This document shows positions 44,353-53,050 of a stretch of DNA of 64,000 bases, in pieces. The translations under genes and the position numbers were made by a program. Source of the stretch: an uncultured Pelagibacteraceae bacterium (lineage in GTDB: Bacteria; Pseudomonadota; Alphaproteobacteria; Pelagibacterales; Pelagibacteraceae). Positions within the stretch are counted from its first letter, which is position 1. Each line of letters begins with the position of its first letter. Location of the stretch: assembly GCA_902614975.1 (NCBI GenBank), contig CACMND010000003.1, positions 62,001 to 126,000 on the forward strand, read 5' to 3'. The notes under the pieces were generated by a model. It did not search any database and had not been told where the DNA came from. It saw only the letters and a list, made by a program, of their open reading frames with translations.

Positions 44353-45046
44353 TTTTCTCCCCTATTACAAAAGCAACAGTTCCAGCTACAAATCCACCAA
44401 TCAAAACACACCAATCAGGACTAATAAAATAAAATAAAGGTCCTAAGATAGCTCCTAAAATTATTGAAACATTTAATTGTATAGACTTCATCACTCCTAT
44501 CATTGTGCAAGTAAAATAAATTGGATTAATTATAGCTAATCCAATCATCATTTCTCTATTTAAGAAATCAGCAGAGTAATAACCTAAGATAGTTGAAAAA
44601 ATTGCTATCAACCAAGTTGCAGTTCCAATTCCTATCCAAAAATCAACTCTATATTTTTTTTCAATATCTTTATAATTATTTTTAAGAATTAACCACGAAG
44701 ATACCGCAACAAAATGACAGGATAAATAATACTTCCATCTTGGTTGACTTTGGTGCTTTAACAATGGCATTAAAGATACAGTCATCGGATACAATCTTGC
44801 ATTAACTAACCAAACTGCAAAAAATAAATTAAGTAACGAAACGCCAATCAAAATTGATTCTGCCATCACAAGTGAGCCAGGTAATGCATAAGTTAAAAAA
44901 GTAGAAAAAATACTTTCTTGAATTGTAAAACCTAAATTTTTTAGTAATGCACCTATTGCTAAAAAGCTTAAACCTAAAGCAATTGCAGGGCTATCGAATT
45001 CTTTTGCACAAAGAATTCCTTTGAAAAAATATTTTGAATTAATCAT
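44342..45046 (-). CDS. azlC: AzlC-family branched-chain amino acid export permease
   Basis: The 234-aa membrane protein has the AzlC pattern (AIALGLSFLAIGALLKNLGF, LPGSLVMAES, NARLYPMTVSLMP). It overlaps LivF of system 2 by 4 nt and azlD by 11 nt. An exporter for branched-chain-type amino acids inside an importer operon is unusual and may release surplus or exchange solutes. Confidence 0.88.
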   Translation of the reverse strand: MINSKYFFKGILCAKEFDSPAIALGLSFLAIGALLKNLGFTIQESIFSTFLTYALPGSLVMAESILIGVSLLNLFFAVWLVNARLYPMTVSLMPLLKHQSQPRWKYYLSCHFVAVSSWLILKNNYKDIEKKYRVDFWIGIGTATWLIAIFSTILGYYSADFLNREMMIGLAIINPIYFTCTMIGVMKSIQLNVSIILGAILGPLFYFISPDWCVLIGGFVAGTVAFVIGEKNVS

Positions 45047-45828
45047 CCGCCTAGAAATAGACGTCCAACATCATCATTTTTAAGTAAATCATCACCTCTT
45101 CCTGCTATAGCAGTTTGGCCGGATACTAATACATATCCAATATCAGAAAACTCTAAACCTTTTTTGGCGTTTTGCTCAACTAGAATAATTGTTTTTTTTT
45201 CATTTTTTTGTAAGTCTCCCAAAATTTCAAATACCATATCAATATATCTCGGCTCTAATCCAATAGAAGGTTCATCAACTAAAAGAACTGAAGGCTTCAT
45301 TACTAAAGCTCTAGATATTTCTAATAATCTTCTTTCACCACCTGACAAAACTTTTGCTGGTTGATTTCTTCTGTTCCTTAATCTTTCATATTTATCTAAA
45401 ATCTTTTCTGCCTCTTGATATGATTCTTCCGTTTTATCTTTGATAAAACCACCCATTAACAAATTTTCTTCAACAGTCATATCTGGAAAAACTGAATTAT
45501 CTTGCAGAATATAAGCTATACCAACTGACTTTAATTTTTCAGCTGGAGTTAAATTTGTTATTTCTTTTCCATCAATTTCAATTTTACCAGAAAAAATATT
45601 TGTAAATCCATATATAGAATGAAGTATTGTTGATTTACCTGCTCCATTAGGACCAATTAAACATAATGATTGTGCTTTGCTTACAAATAAATCAAAATTA
45701 TGTAAAATCTCCATTTTACCATATCCAGCATTCAAATTTTTTACTGTTAAATGAATATCTTCTGAAGATAAATTTTTTAAATCTTCTGCACCAGGTGCTT
45801 TTCCTAAAACTTCATATTGATTAGACAT
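45043..45828 (-). CDS. livF: LivF-type ABC ATPase (system 2)
   Basis: The 261-aa ATPase has Walker A GPNGAGKST, signature LSGGERRLLEISRAL and Walker B LLVDEPSIGLE. A roughly 25-residue N-terminal extension (MSNQYEVLGKAPGAEDLKNL) precedes the ATPase core, absent in the system 1 copy. It overlaps LivG by 1 nt and AzlC by 4 nt. Confidence 0.88.
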   Translation of the reverse strand: MSNQYEVLGKAPGAEDLKNLSSEDIHLTVKNLNAGYGKMEILHNFDLFVSKAQSLCLIGPNGAGKSTILHSIYGFTNIFSGKIEIDGKEITNLTPAEKLKSVGIAYILQDNSVFPDMTVEENLLMGGFIKDKTEESYQEAEKILDKYERLRNRRNQPAKVLSGGERRLLEISRALVMKPSVLLVDEPSIGLEPRYIDMVFEILGDLQKNEKKTIILVEQNAKKGLEFSDIGYVLVSGQTAIAGRGDDLLKNDDVGRLFLGG

Positions 45829-46568
45829 TATTGAGCCCCCAAATATGCATCTACTACTCTTTTGTCATTTTTAATCTCTTCTGGAGTGCCATTTGCAAGC
45901 ATTTTGCCATGAGCAAGACAAAATATGTCTTCGGCTAATTGCATAATTACTCTCATATTATGCTCAATAACAAGTAATGTTATTCCAAAATCTTGATTAA
46001 CTTTGATTAGTCTATCAATAATTCCATTAATTAAAGTAGGATTAATACCTGCTGTTGGCTCATCTAATAGTAGCATTTCTGGTTCATTCATTAATGCCAT
46101 TGCAAGTTCTAATAACTTTTGCTGACCAAAAGATAAGTCTCCTGCTCTAAGTTTTCTTTTTTGATACAAGCCAACAAAATTAAGTAAATTTTCTGCCTTT
46201 TCCGTAAGTTCTTTAGGAATTTTTGAGAAAATTTTAAACAAACTCTCATCACTACCTTTGTGACTGATAAGCATATTATCTACACAATTTAATTTTCCAT
46301 AAATTCTAGTTTGCTGAAATGTTCTTAGTAATCCTAATTTTGCAATTACTGGTACTGGTAATTCTGATACTTCTTTTCCATTAAACTTAATTGAACCATT
46401 GTCTATTGGATATGTGCCAACTATAGAATTAAACAATGTAGTTTTACCAGATCCATTAGGTCCTATAAGACCAACTATCTTTCCTTTTTCAACCGACATT
46501 GAAATATCTACATTAGCTTTTACACCTCCGAATGATTTACTAACGTTGCTTACCTCTAAAATACTCAT
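45828..46568 (-). CDS. livG: LivG-type ABC ATPase (system 2)
   Basis: The 246-aa ATPase has Walker A GPNGSGKTT, a signature variant LSFGQQKLLELAMAL and Walker B LLLDEPTAGIN. The end (IKNDKRVVDAYLGA) is typical of LivG. It overlaps LivM by 4 nt and LivF by 1 nt. Confidence 0.88.
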   Translation of the reverse strand: MSILEVSNVSKSFGGVKANVDISMSVEKGKIVGLIGPNGSGKTTLFNSIVGTYPIDNGSIKFNGKEVSELPVPVIAKLGLLRTFQQTRIYGKLNCVDNMLISHKGSDESLFKIFSKIPKELTEKAENLLNFVGLYQKRKLRAGDLSFGQQKLLELAMALMNEPEMLLLDEPTAGINPTLINGIIDRLIKVNQDFGITLLVIEHNMRVIMQLAEDIFCLAHGKMLANGTPEEIKNDKRVVDAYLGAQ

Positions 46569-47617
46569 TTTAATTCTACCTGTGCTTTTCGATCAGCTTC
46601 ATCGACAACTTCACCAAATCTTTCTGGATATTTTTCTCTTAACCATCCCATTAATCCCTCTGGGAAATAAATTACTATCACTACGATTAAAACTCCTAAT
46701 GCAACATACTGCCAACCAAGGAAGAATGTCCAAAAACCCTCTTTAAAAAAGTGAAATAAAGTTGCGCCAATTATTGGCCCCCACAAAGTTCCTTTGCCTC
46801 CAAGAATTGCCATCAAAACCATGAATACACCCATTTCTCTTCCATCAAATGCAACATCGGTTGAATCGATATAACCAACTAGACCTCCCATTATTCCACC
46901 AGCAAGACCACAAAAGAAAGCTGAAATCATCCATCCAGTTATTTTGTATTTCATAGTCTCAATCCCCATCGCTTCAGCTTTGTCTTCATTATCTCTGATA
47001 GCATTCAGAATTAATCTAAACCTTGTTGTATAAATTGCTCTTACAGCAATGAATGTAAGTACCAATGCACCAAAACTTAAAAAATAAAAAAACTCACCTC
47101 TTGCCTCAAGACCTCCTATGTTTGGAAAAGGAGGAGTGGTAAAACCTTGTCCAGCTCCAATAATTTCAATACCACCAGAAATTTCTCCTGCCGCAACTCC
47201 TAAACCTAATGTACAAATTGCAAAGTAATGACCTCTTAATCCTAAAATTGCATAACCAATTAATCCTGCAACTATTGTAGGAACAACAGCGGCAACTACA
47301 AGACCAGCTGCCATGCCTTGAAAGAATTGCGAAGGTGTATGAACGAAAGTTTTTTCACCGCCACTTTCAGTCCACTCTGCTAATGGAAAAAACATACCAA
47401 CTTGAACGGATGCGCAAAGGTACATTCCCAAACCATAAAAAAGAATATTTCCAAATGTGTTGTAGCCCATTTCACCACCTTGGATATTCCAAGTGGTTGC
47501 AAGGACAATTAATACACATAGAATTGATAATTGAACTTTAAAAGCTGGAAAAATAAATGGTGCAAATAAACCAAATATTAAAATTCCAATGTATAAAATC
47601 CAACTATTTTTGTTCAT
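46565..47617 (-). CDS. livM: LivM-type ABC permease (system 2)
   Basis: The 350-aa membrane protein has GEMGYNTFGNILFYGLGMY, LRGHYFAICTLGLGVAAGE and the EAA-like NAIRDNEDKAEAMGIETMK. It overlaps the small 60-aa gene upstream by 14 nt and LivG downstream by 4 nt. Confidence 0.87.
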   Translation of the reverse strand: MNKNSWILYIGILIFGLFAPFIFPAFKVQLSILCVLIVLATTWNIQGGEMGYNTFGNILFYGLGMYLCASVQVGMFFPLAEWTESGGEKTFVHTPSQFFQGMAAGLVVAAVVPTIVAGLIGYAILGLRGHYFAICTLGLGVAAGEISGGIEIIGAGQGFTTPPFPNIGGLEARGEFFYFLSFGALVLTFIAVRAIYTTRFRLILNAIRDNEDKAEAMGIETMKYKITGWMISAFFCGLAGGIMGGLVGYIDSTDVAFDGREMGVFMVLMAILGGKGTLWGPIIGATLFHFFKEGFWTFFLGWQYVALGVLIVVIVIYFPEGLMGWLREKYPERFGEVVDEADRKAQVELK

Positions 47618-47786
47618 ACAAACTCTCTATTTTATCTCTAAAATCTTTATCAACTGTAAAATAATGTCCATTTTCTTCATGAAGACTAGATCCTGTTGAA
47701 TGATATTCATCTAAATGTTTTTTAAATTTTTCAATATCCACTTCTATCAATTTACCATTATCGTCTTTAATTTTAGCTTTTCTCAC
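47604..47786 (-). CDS. Small protein of unknown function between livH and livM
   Basis: A 60-aa hydrophilic protein rich in Lys, Glu and Asp, with no signal peptide or membrane segment. It starts inside the LivH end (ATGA overlap) and stops inside LivM, so it is translationally embedded in the operon. The overlaps and a normal amino-acid composition argue it is real. I do not recognise it; a soluble accessory or regulatory role for this transporter is a guess. Confidence 0.65.
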   Translation of the reverse strand: MRKAKIKDDNGKLIEVDIEKFKKHLDEYHSTGSSLHEENGHYFTVDKDFRDKIESLYEQK

Positions 47787-48676
47787 TTTAAATACTCTCT
47801 CTTTCTTGAAAGTTTAAATCTTCTGTAAACTAAAATTAAAACTAATAGTAAAAATACTGAACCAATTCTAAATTCAGTACCAAGAATGTAATCTGCAAAT
47901 TCTTCAAATATTCCTAATCCCATACCTGACATAGCAACTCCAGGTAAATTTCCTAATCCCGCAACAATTACAATCATAAATGATCTTATAGTGTATGGTA
48001 ATCCCATATAAGGATGAATTGTAAAAGTTATTGAAATTAAAGCCCCAGCTACACCGCATAATGCAGCATTTATTCCAAATGTTGCTGCATAAACTTTTTC
48101 TGTATCAACACCTAAAATCTTTGCTGCTCTTGCATTTTGAGCTGTTGCTCTAATAGCACGACCTAATTTTGATCTTTTCATATAAACTACTAAACAAATT
48201 GCAAAGACAATACTTATAAAAGCAGAAAATATTTTAGAGTTTGGTAAAACAACATTATTATCAAACAACATTGTGGTTCCATATCCTGAGTTAGCCAATA
48301 CAACATCTGCACCAAATGCAAAATTCATTAATTGCATGAAAAGAATACTAATTCCAAAAGTTGCTAATATTGAAATGAAAAGATCTCTATCAACAACTTT
48401 ATTTATAACTAGTTTGTAAATTGCAATTCCAACAAAATACATAATTATAGGAGAGACAATTACTCCCCAAGCTGGATGAATTCCATAGAGATACATAAAA
48501 TATGCAATGTAACCACCCAATATAACAAGGTCTCCCTGTGCAATGTTAATTATATTCATAACGCCCCATTGCAGTGCCATTCCATAAGCGATTAACGCAA
48601 ATAATATTCCAAGTAAAAGTCCATCAAGACATGCTTGAATGGTTATCATTGGATATTGGAAGACTAAAAAATCCAT
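47783..48676 (-). CDS. livH: LivH-type ABC permease (system 2)
   Basis: The 297-aa membrane protein has WGVMNIINIAQGDLVILGGY, IRATAQNARAAKILGVDTEKV and VAGLGNLPGVAMSGMGLGI. It follows the LivK terminator hairpin and overlaps the 60-aa gene by 4 nt. Confidence 0.87.
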   Translation of the reverse strand: MDFLVFQYPMITIQACLDGLLLGILFALIAYGMALQWGVMNIINIAQGDLVILGGYIAYFMYLYGIHPAWGVIVSPIIMYFVGIAIYKLVINKVVDRDLFISILATFGISILFMQLMNFAFGADVVLANSGYGTTMLFDNNVVLPNSKIFSAFISIVFAICLVVYMKRSKLGRAIRATAQNARAAKILGVDTEKVYAATFGINAALCGVAGALISITFTIHPYMGLPYTIRSFMIVIVAGLGNLPGVAMSGMGLGIFEEFADYILGTEFRIGSVFLLLVLILVYRRFKLSRKREYLK

Positions 48677-48702
48677 AGTTTAATTTTGATTTCTATAAAA
48701 AA

Positions 48703-48726
48703 AAGCCCCCTATTTCTAGGGGGCTT
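48703..48726 (-). terminator. Intrinsic terminator/attenuator between livK and livH
   Basis: AAGCCCCCTA (48703-48712) pairs with TAGGGGGCTT (48717-48726) over a TTTC loop. On the minus strand it is followed by a run of seven T. It sits right after the binding-protein gene and before the permease genes, the same arrangement as potD-potB. Confidence 0.88.
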
Positions 48727-48738
48727 AATTATTTTTTT

Positions 48739-49977
48739 TTATCTTTCAGACCACTTTGGTACTGGGTGTATTAACTCAGCTGAAGCCCATTTTAATGGAG
48801 CAACAACTTTATTTTCACACTTGCCAGCATCATCACACATTACTTGGAAAAGTACCATTGGTTTGTCAACATTTTGACCACCAGGTGCAAATTTAATATT
48901 TCCATAGAATGTTTGCATGTTAGTTGCAGCAAGAGCATCTCTTACTTTTTTCTGATCAAAAGTATTTGCTCTTTCAAAAGCATCTTTAAATACTAATAGT
49001 GCAGCTGAAGACTCTGCAGATTGATATGGTGGATCATAGCCAAATTCTTTTTCAAAATCTGCCGCATATGTCATACCATCTTTAAAGAAATCATCTTTGT
49101 AAGTTAATGTTTTATGCCATTGAGAAGCACATAATGCATATTGAGAATTTTTACCATGTTGCTTTGATAATTTTGCAGCATCACAGTGTGTCATTGCTAA
49201 CATTGGAACATCAACTTTCATTTCTGAAATTTGTCTTATTGCTGTTAAAGCTCCTTTTGTATGACCTGAAACAACCAATACATCTGGCTTCATTTGTTTT
49301 ACTTTAACTAAAGTAGCAGCCATATCATTAAGCTCTTTTGGAAGTTTGTCGTCGATTATAATTTCAGATCCAGTTTCTTTAGCAGCATCTAAAATACCTA
49401 ATCTTACGTCTTGTGAGAATGCATCTTGCTCAAAAGCTTGTGCAATTCTTACACCTTTTCCACCATTCAATTCAACAGCTGTTCTTATTGCTACATCAAG
49501 ATATAAGTTTGCTGGTGCTAATACCGCAAATAGATATTTGTAACCTTTTGTAAACAAAGATCTAGAAGCACCGTTAGCCTCAACCATTGGAACACCGTAT
49601 TTTTCTGTTACTGGTGCGATCGCTTTTGTCAAACCTGAACTGTAAGGCCCAAGCATGAACTCCACTTTATCTTGTGAAATTAATCTTTCTGCAAGCTGAG
49701 CTGCTCTTTTTGGGTTTGATTCATCATCGTAATATATAATGTCAAACTTATAAGTTTTTCCTCCAACTTTTACTCCACCCATGCTGTTAATTCTATCAAC
49801 AGCCATGTTATAGCCGTTTTGAGTATGAACACCATTAGATGAATATTTTCCAGTTAAAGAAATTGCAGCACCTAAAATAATCTTATCTCCAACTACTTTT
49901 GCAAACGATACAACTGAAGTTGAAAATAATAATGCTATTGCAGAAACAAATGTAATTAAAATGTTTTTTATTTTCAT
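48739..49977 (-). CDS. livK: Branched-chain-amino-acid-type periplasmic binding protein (LivK family, system 2)
   Basis: The 412-aa protein has a signal peptide (ending about SVVSFA) and the Peripla_BP_6 fold: ILGAAISLTGKYSSNG, IYYDDESNPKRAAQLAERLI, FMLGPYSSGLTKAIAPV and YQSAESSAALLVFKDAF. A GGGGA ribosome site precedes the ATG, indicating strong translation. It is first in its operon and followed by the terminator. The ligand is probably an amino acid or small amide. Confidence 0.88.
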   Translation of the reverse strand: MKIKNILITFVSAIALLFSTSVVSFAKVVGDKIILGAAISLTGKYSSNGVHTQNGYNMAVDRINSMGGVKVGGKTYKFDIIYYDDESNPKRAAQLAERLISQDKVEFMLGPYSSGLTKAIAPVTEKYGVPMVEANGASRSLFTKGYKYLFAVLAPANLYLDVAIRTAVELNGGKGVRIAQAFEQDAFSQDVRLGILDAAKETGSEIIIDDKLPKELNDMAATLVKVKQMKPDVLVVSGHTKGALTAIRQISEMKVDVPMLAMTHCDAAKLSKQHGKNSQYALCASQWHKTLTYKDDFFKDGMTYAADFEKEFGYDPPYQSAESSAALLVFKDAFERANTFDQKKVRDALAATNMQTFYGNIKFAPGGQNVDKPMVLFQVMCDDAGKCENKVVAPLKWASAELIHPVPKWSER

Positions 49978-50065
49978 TTATTCCCCTTTATTTAATTAAT
50001 TAATAAAGGTTAAATTAATAACAAAAATTATTTAATTGCAAGTGGGAGTAGTAACGCAATAAGCA

Positions 50066-50680
50066 TTAGTATTGATGGGTAAATGCAATAATTATAGCTA
50101 TCAAAATAATTACACAAGCAGAAATTGTATTTATAATTTTAGGATTAGCTTTAATCCAAACTATTAATTTGTTTGCTAAAACTGCATAACCAACCAAAGA
50201 TAGAAAATCTAATACAACATAAGTTGTTATTAAAATAATAAACTGAATAATATAATTAGAATTAAAATCAATAAATTGTGGAAATATAAATGGAAAGAAC
50301 ATCCATGCTTTAGGACTTGTTCCTGCAACTAAAAAACCATCTTTATAGAATGAAAAAAAACTTTTATCTGAAATATCTTTTGTATTTATATCTTTAGGTC
50401 TCGATTTATAAATATCATATGCAAGAAATGTTAAATAGGCGATACCTAACCATTTTAAAGTATTCAATATTGTTGGATTGTCAGACAAAAAAGATCCAAT
50501 AACGAATATTACGAGGGTTGCCTGAATTATATTTGCAGTTACATCTCCTAATGCAGTCCAAACACATTTTTGAACACCATAATTCATTGAGTAAGAAATA
50601 ATTACAATTCTAGGTGTGCCTGGGGTTATAAACATAAAAACAATAATCTGTAAAAAAAGGATAAAATCTAAGGGAAGCAT
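50066..50680 (-). CDS. LysE/RhtB-family amino acid exporter
   Basis: The 204-aa membrane protein has the LysE start (FMFITPGTPRIVIISYSMNYG, with TPG near residue 20) and about six hydrophobic segments. It is monocistronic, 88 bp before livK's start. Its 5' leader contains a long hairpin overlapping the likely ribosome site, so expression may be controlled at translation. Confidence 0.85.
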   Translation of the reverse strand: MLPLDFILFLQIIVFMFITPGTPRIVIISYSMNYGVQKCVWTALGDVTANIIQATLVIFVIGSFLSDNPTILNTLKWLGIAYLTFLAYDIYKSRPKDINTKDISDKSFFSFYKDGFLVAGTSPKAWMFFPFIFPQFIDFNSNYIIQFIILITTYVVLDFLSLVGYAVLANKLIVWIKANPKIINTISACVIILIAIIIAFTHQY

Positions 50681-50686
50681 TTTATG

Positions 50687-50733
50687 GATAGTCCTAAAAA
50701 ACCGGGAGCTAAAGATGGCTAGATAGGACTATC
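50687..50733 (-). promoter_or_regulatory. Hairpin in the 5' leader of the LysE-family gene
   Basis: GATAGTCCTA (50687-50696) and TAGGACTATC (50724-50733) are a perfect 10-bp inverted repeat with a 27-nt spacer. Read on the minus strand, the second arm contains AGGA about 11 nt before the LysE ATG, so pairing would hide the ribosome site. No T-tract follows, so it is not a terminator. I cannot match it to a known riboswitch class by eye. Confidence 0.45.
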
Positions 50734-50800
50734 TAAAAATGATAATATCATAGCCTTATGTATTTGCATTAAAATAATTTTAGTAATTTGTTGAATTTTG

Positions 50801-51097
50801 ATGAAAAAAAGTCACAGACCTACAACCAAAGTTAAGAATCCAGAGCCTCCCTTGGAGAGTCCAGATTGGGTCATATGGGCGGCTTGGGCAGATCGGATTA
50901 CTTTTGAAGAAATTGAAAAAAAAACTGGAAAGACTGAATCTGAAGTTATTAAAATAATGAGAAGGTCATTGAAACCTTCTTCTTTTAGACTTTGGAGAAA
51001 AAGGGCAAGCTCGCAAAGCATAAAACATAGAAAAAAATTTGAATATTCTCGAAAATTAATTAAATCAAAAATTAATAAAAATGATTATCTGCTCTAG
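50801..51097 (+). CDS. DUF2805/TIGR03643-family small protein
   Basis: I use ATG 50801 rather than the TTG one codon upstream, giving 98 aa. The conserved ESPDWVIWAAWADRITFEEIEKKTG segment and SLKPSSFRLWRKRAS identify this widespread uncharacterised family. The middle looks like a helix-turn-helix-type three-helix unit, and the C-terminus is very basic, which would suit nucleic-acid binding. The function is unknown. Confidence 0.75.
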   Translation: MKKSHRPTTKVKNPEPPLESPDWVIWAAWADRITFEEIEKKTGKTESEVIKIMRRSLKPSSFRLWRKRASSQSIKHRKKFEYSRKLIKSKINKNDYLL

Positions 51098-51128
51098 TAA
51101 TTTCTCAATCATTATCTATATATAATCT

Positions 51129-51383
51129 ATGAAAAGCATTACTGTTTATTCAGGACCCATGTGTAATTTTTGCGACGCTGCAAAAAGATTGTTATCTAGA
51201 AATAATTTAGATTTTACAGAAATTGATGTTTCAACAGGTCCTGGGGTAAGAGATGAAATGGTAAAAAAAGCAAATGGCAAAAGAACAATTCCTCAAATCT
51301 TTTTTAATGAGGAACATATTGGCGGTTATCAAGAACTTAGAGCTTTAGAAGTATCAGGAAACCTTTTTTCTTCTTTAAAATAA
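51129..51383 (+). CDS. grxC: Glutaredoxin 3-type protein
   Basis: The 84-aa protein has the thioredoxin fold with the active site CNFC (GPMCNFCDAAKR) in place of CPYC, cis-Pro in RTIPQIFF and the glutathione-binding IGGYQEL. It reduces disulfides and protein-glutathione mixed disulfides. It starts 31 nt after the DUF2805 gene, possibly co-transcribed. The Pro-Tyr to Asn-Phe change would alter redox potential. Confidence 0.88.
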   Translation: MKSITVYSGPMCNFCDAAKRLLSRNNLDFTEIDVSTGPGVRDEMVKKANGKRTIPQIFFNEEHIGGYQELRALEVSGNLFSSLK

Positions 51384-51399
51384 TAAGAAATAAAATTAA

Positions 51400-52173
51400 T
51401 TATTCAATTGTTGCAGTAAAAATTGGTTCCTCGGCCCAAATATTACATACTGTTCCAGTTACATCACTTGCAGATAGTGCTTCGGCAGTTCCAAATTTCA
51501 TAGTTACTTTTGGAGATTTTGTAGTAACTGTATATGGTTTTGTTAGTGAATAAATTAAAACGTGTTCAGTATCATCTGAGTCCAAGTCTGATTTCATTGC
51601 ATCACAATATGTACAAGTACTTCCTGAAGTTGTAGTTCCAGTTGAAGAACAATCAGTTGCTGCACAAGTTGTTACATTATTTGTACCATGATTCATTAAA
51701 TAAACTCTTGTCTCAGCGGATGCTGAACCTGTTCCTTCATCAACAGCTCTTTTGTGCGTGTATTTATCAGTTGCTTCATCATTTTCATATTGCGAGTCTG
51801 CATTTGCAACTGTTCTGCAAACATCTCCGTTATTAGTCTTTAACATTTCACCTGCAGTATCAGATGTTTTGATTGTAAATTTTCTATCTATTGTGACTTG
51901 CATATGAGTGTATGTCGTTCCTAATGGAAGCAATGCAGGATTTCCATATGAACCAGCAACTGCACCAGCATTTACGGAAGCAATGTCGACTTCTTTATCA
52001 CCAGTTCCAATAATAACTTTTCCTATACAAGTAGTGCCTGAACCTTTTCCAGTACATAATGCAACCTCTTTCATTGTAACTTTATATACTGCAGCTTTTC
52101 CTAATGCTGCATAAACACTTGTAGTTACAGAGAAAAATAATATTAGTGAAAGTATAAATTTTAAAATTTTCAT
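51400..52173 (-). CDS. Secreted cysteine-containing protein of unknown function
   Basis: The 257-aa protein has a signal peptide (MKILKFILSLILFFSVTTSVYA) and a Thr/Ser/Gly-rich, beta-type body. Cysteines cluster in VALCTGKGSGTTCIG, TTCAATDCSS and STCTYCDAM, suggesting disulfides outside the cytoplasm. It starts 1 nt after the stop of the intimin-type barrel gene, so the two are co-translated and probably work together. I do not recognise a family. It could be the separately encoded surface partner of the barrel. Confidence 0.7.
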   Translation of the reverse strand: MKILKFILSLILFFSVTTSVYAALGKAAVYKVTMKEVALCTGKGSGTTCIGKVIIGTGDKEVDIASVNAGAVAGSYGNPALLPLGTTYTHMQVTIDRKFTIKTSDTAGEMLKTNNGDVCRTVANADSQYENDEATDKYTHKRAVDEGTGSASAETRVYLMNHGTNNVTTCAATDCSSTGTTTSGSTCTYCDAMKSDLDSDDTEHVLIYSLTKPYTVTTKSPKVTMKFGTAEALSASDVTGTVCNIWAEEPIFTATIE

Positions 52174-52174
52174 G

Positions 52175-53002
52175 CTAATCTGACCTTACAATATTTGCTG
52201 AACCATTAAATTCTACAAAAATTTTATTATTCCGATTGACTTTAGTTAACATTTCATCTGACATATTTTTTTGTGCTTTCCACATTTCAGAATTAATTCC
52301 ATCTGAGGCTGAAACACTGTTTCTTGGTGGATGAACAAATATAATTTTTGCATAATATTCGTCCTCAAGTCCTGCTCTATCTTTATCGTCAAATGCTATT
52401 TCTAAGTTTATACTTGGAGTTAATAACATTTCAGAGCCATACATTAATCCATCAACATCTGATCTCTGTTCTCCATCCCAAGAATAAGAATTTATAAAAA
52501 AGTCTGCCCAATGGATATAGGGTATTTGAGATGCTAATCTCATATCATATCCATCTAAAACTTTTTCACCATCCGCATCGTCCAATCCAAAATAATTATT
52601 AAATGCAAAATTCAATACAGCATTTCTCATCTCAAGACCAACACTGGCTCTCAAATTTCCCTCGTCATCATAATCTAAAAAGGTATTAAATCCAGTCATA
52701 GAAAATTTGTCCTCACTTAAAAATCTTTTTCCTAATCCTAAATTTGCAACAATTCTATCTTTTGAATCTTTCTCAGTATTAAATAGTGATAACTGTGTGA
52801 ACATATTATCATCTGACGATGACGCCAATTCTCGGACAAGTAAAATACTAAAATCTGCTGAATGATTTTCTCTCAAATCAATACTTAACTCAGTGTCTCC
52901 TTCACCTGGTATTAAATTAGAAATATATTCTGTAACAGCGTCTGCTAGCGAAGAGAATGTTAAAAACAAATAAATAAATAAAGTTATAATTATATTTTTC
53001 AC
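52175..53002 (-). CDS. Inverse autotransporter (intimin/invasin-type) beta-barrel domain without passenger
   Basis: The 275-aa protein has a signal peptide (ending about SSLADA) and a barrel region with NLGLGKRFLSEDKFSMTGFNTFLDYDDEG, VLDGYDMRLASQIPYIHW and LTPSINLEIAFDD, as in the intimin/invasin N-terminal barrel. The terminal TKVNRNNKIFVEF matches the V-x-R-N-N-x-I-x-L-E-Y linker that precedes the secreted passenger in these proteins. The gene stops about 12 residues later, so the passenger is missing. The downstream secreted protein is separated by 1 nt. Confidence 0.75.
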   Translation of the reverse strand: MKNIIITLFIYLFLTFSSLADAVTEYISNLIPGEGDTELSIDLRENHSADFSILLVRELASSSDDNMFTQLSLFNTEKDSKDRIVANLGLGKRFLSEDKFSMTGFNTFLDYDDEGNLRASVGLEMRNAVLNFAFNNYFGLDDADGEKVLDGYDMRLASQIPYIHWADFFINSYSWDGEQRSDVDGLMYGSEMLLTPSINLEIAFDDKDRAGLEDEYYAKIIFVHPPRNSVSASDGINSEMWKAQKNMSDEMLTKVNRNNKIFVEFNGSANIVRSD

Positions 53003-53050
53003 AAAGACTTTTTATATAGAATTATTTTAATTTATAAAGATAATTTAATT

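Noticed and set aside
50687-50733. The LysE leader repeat as a terminator
   Set aside because: No T-tract follows on either strand and no gene ends there.
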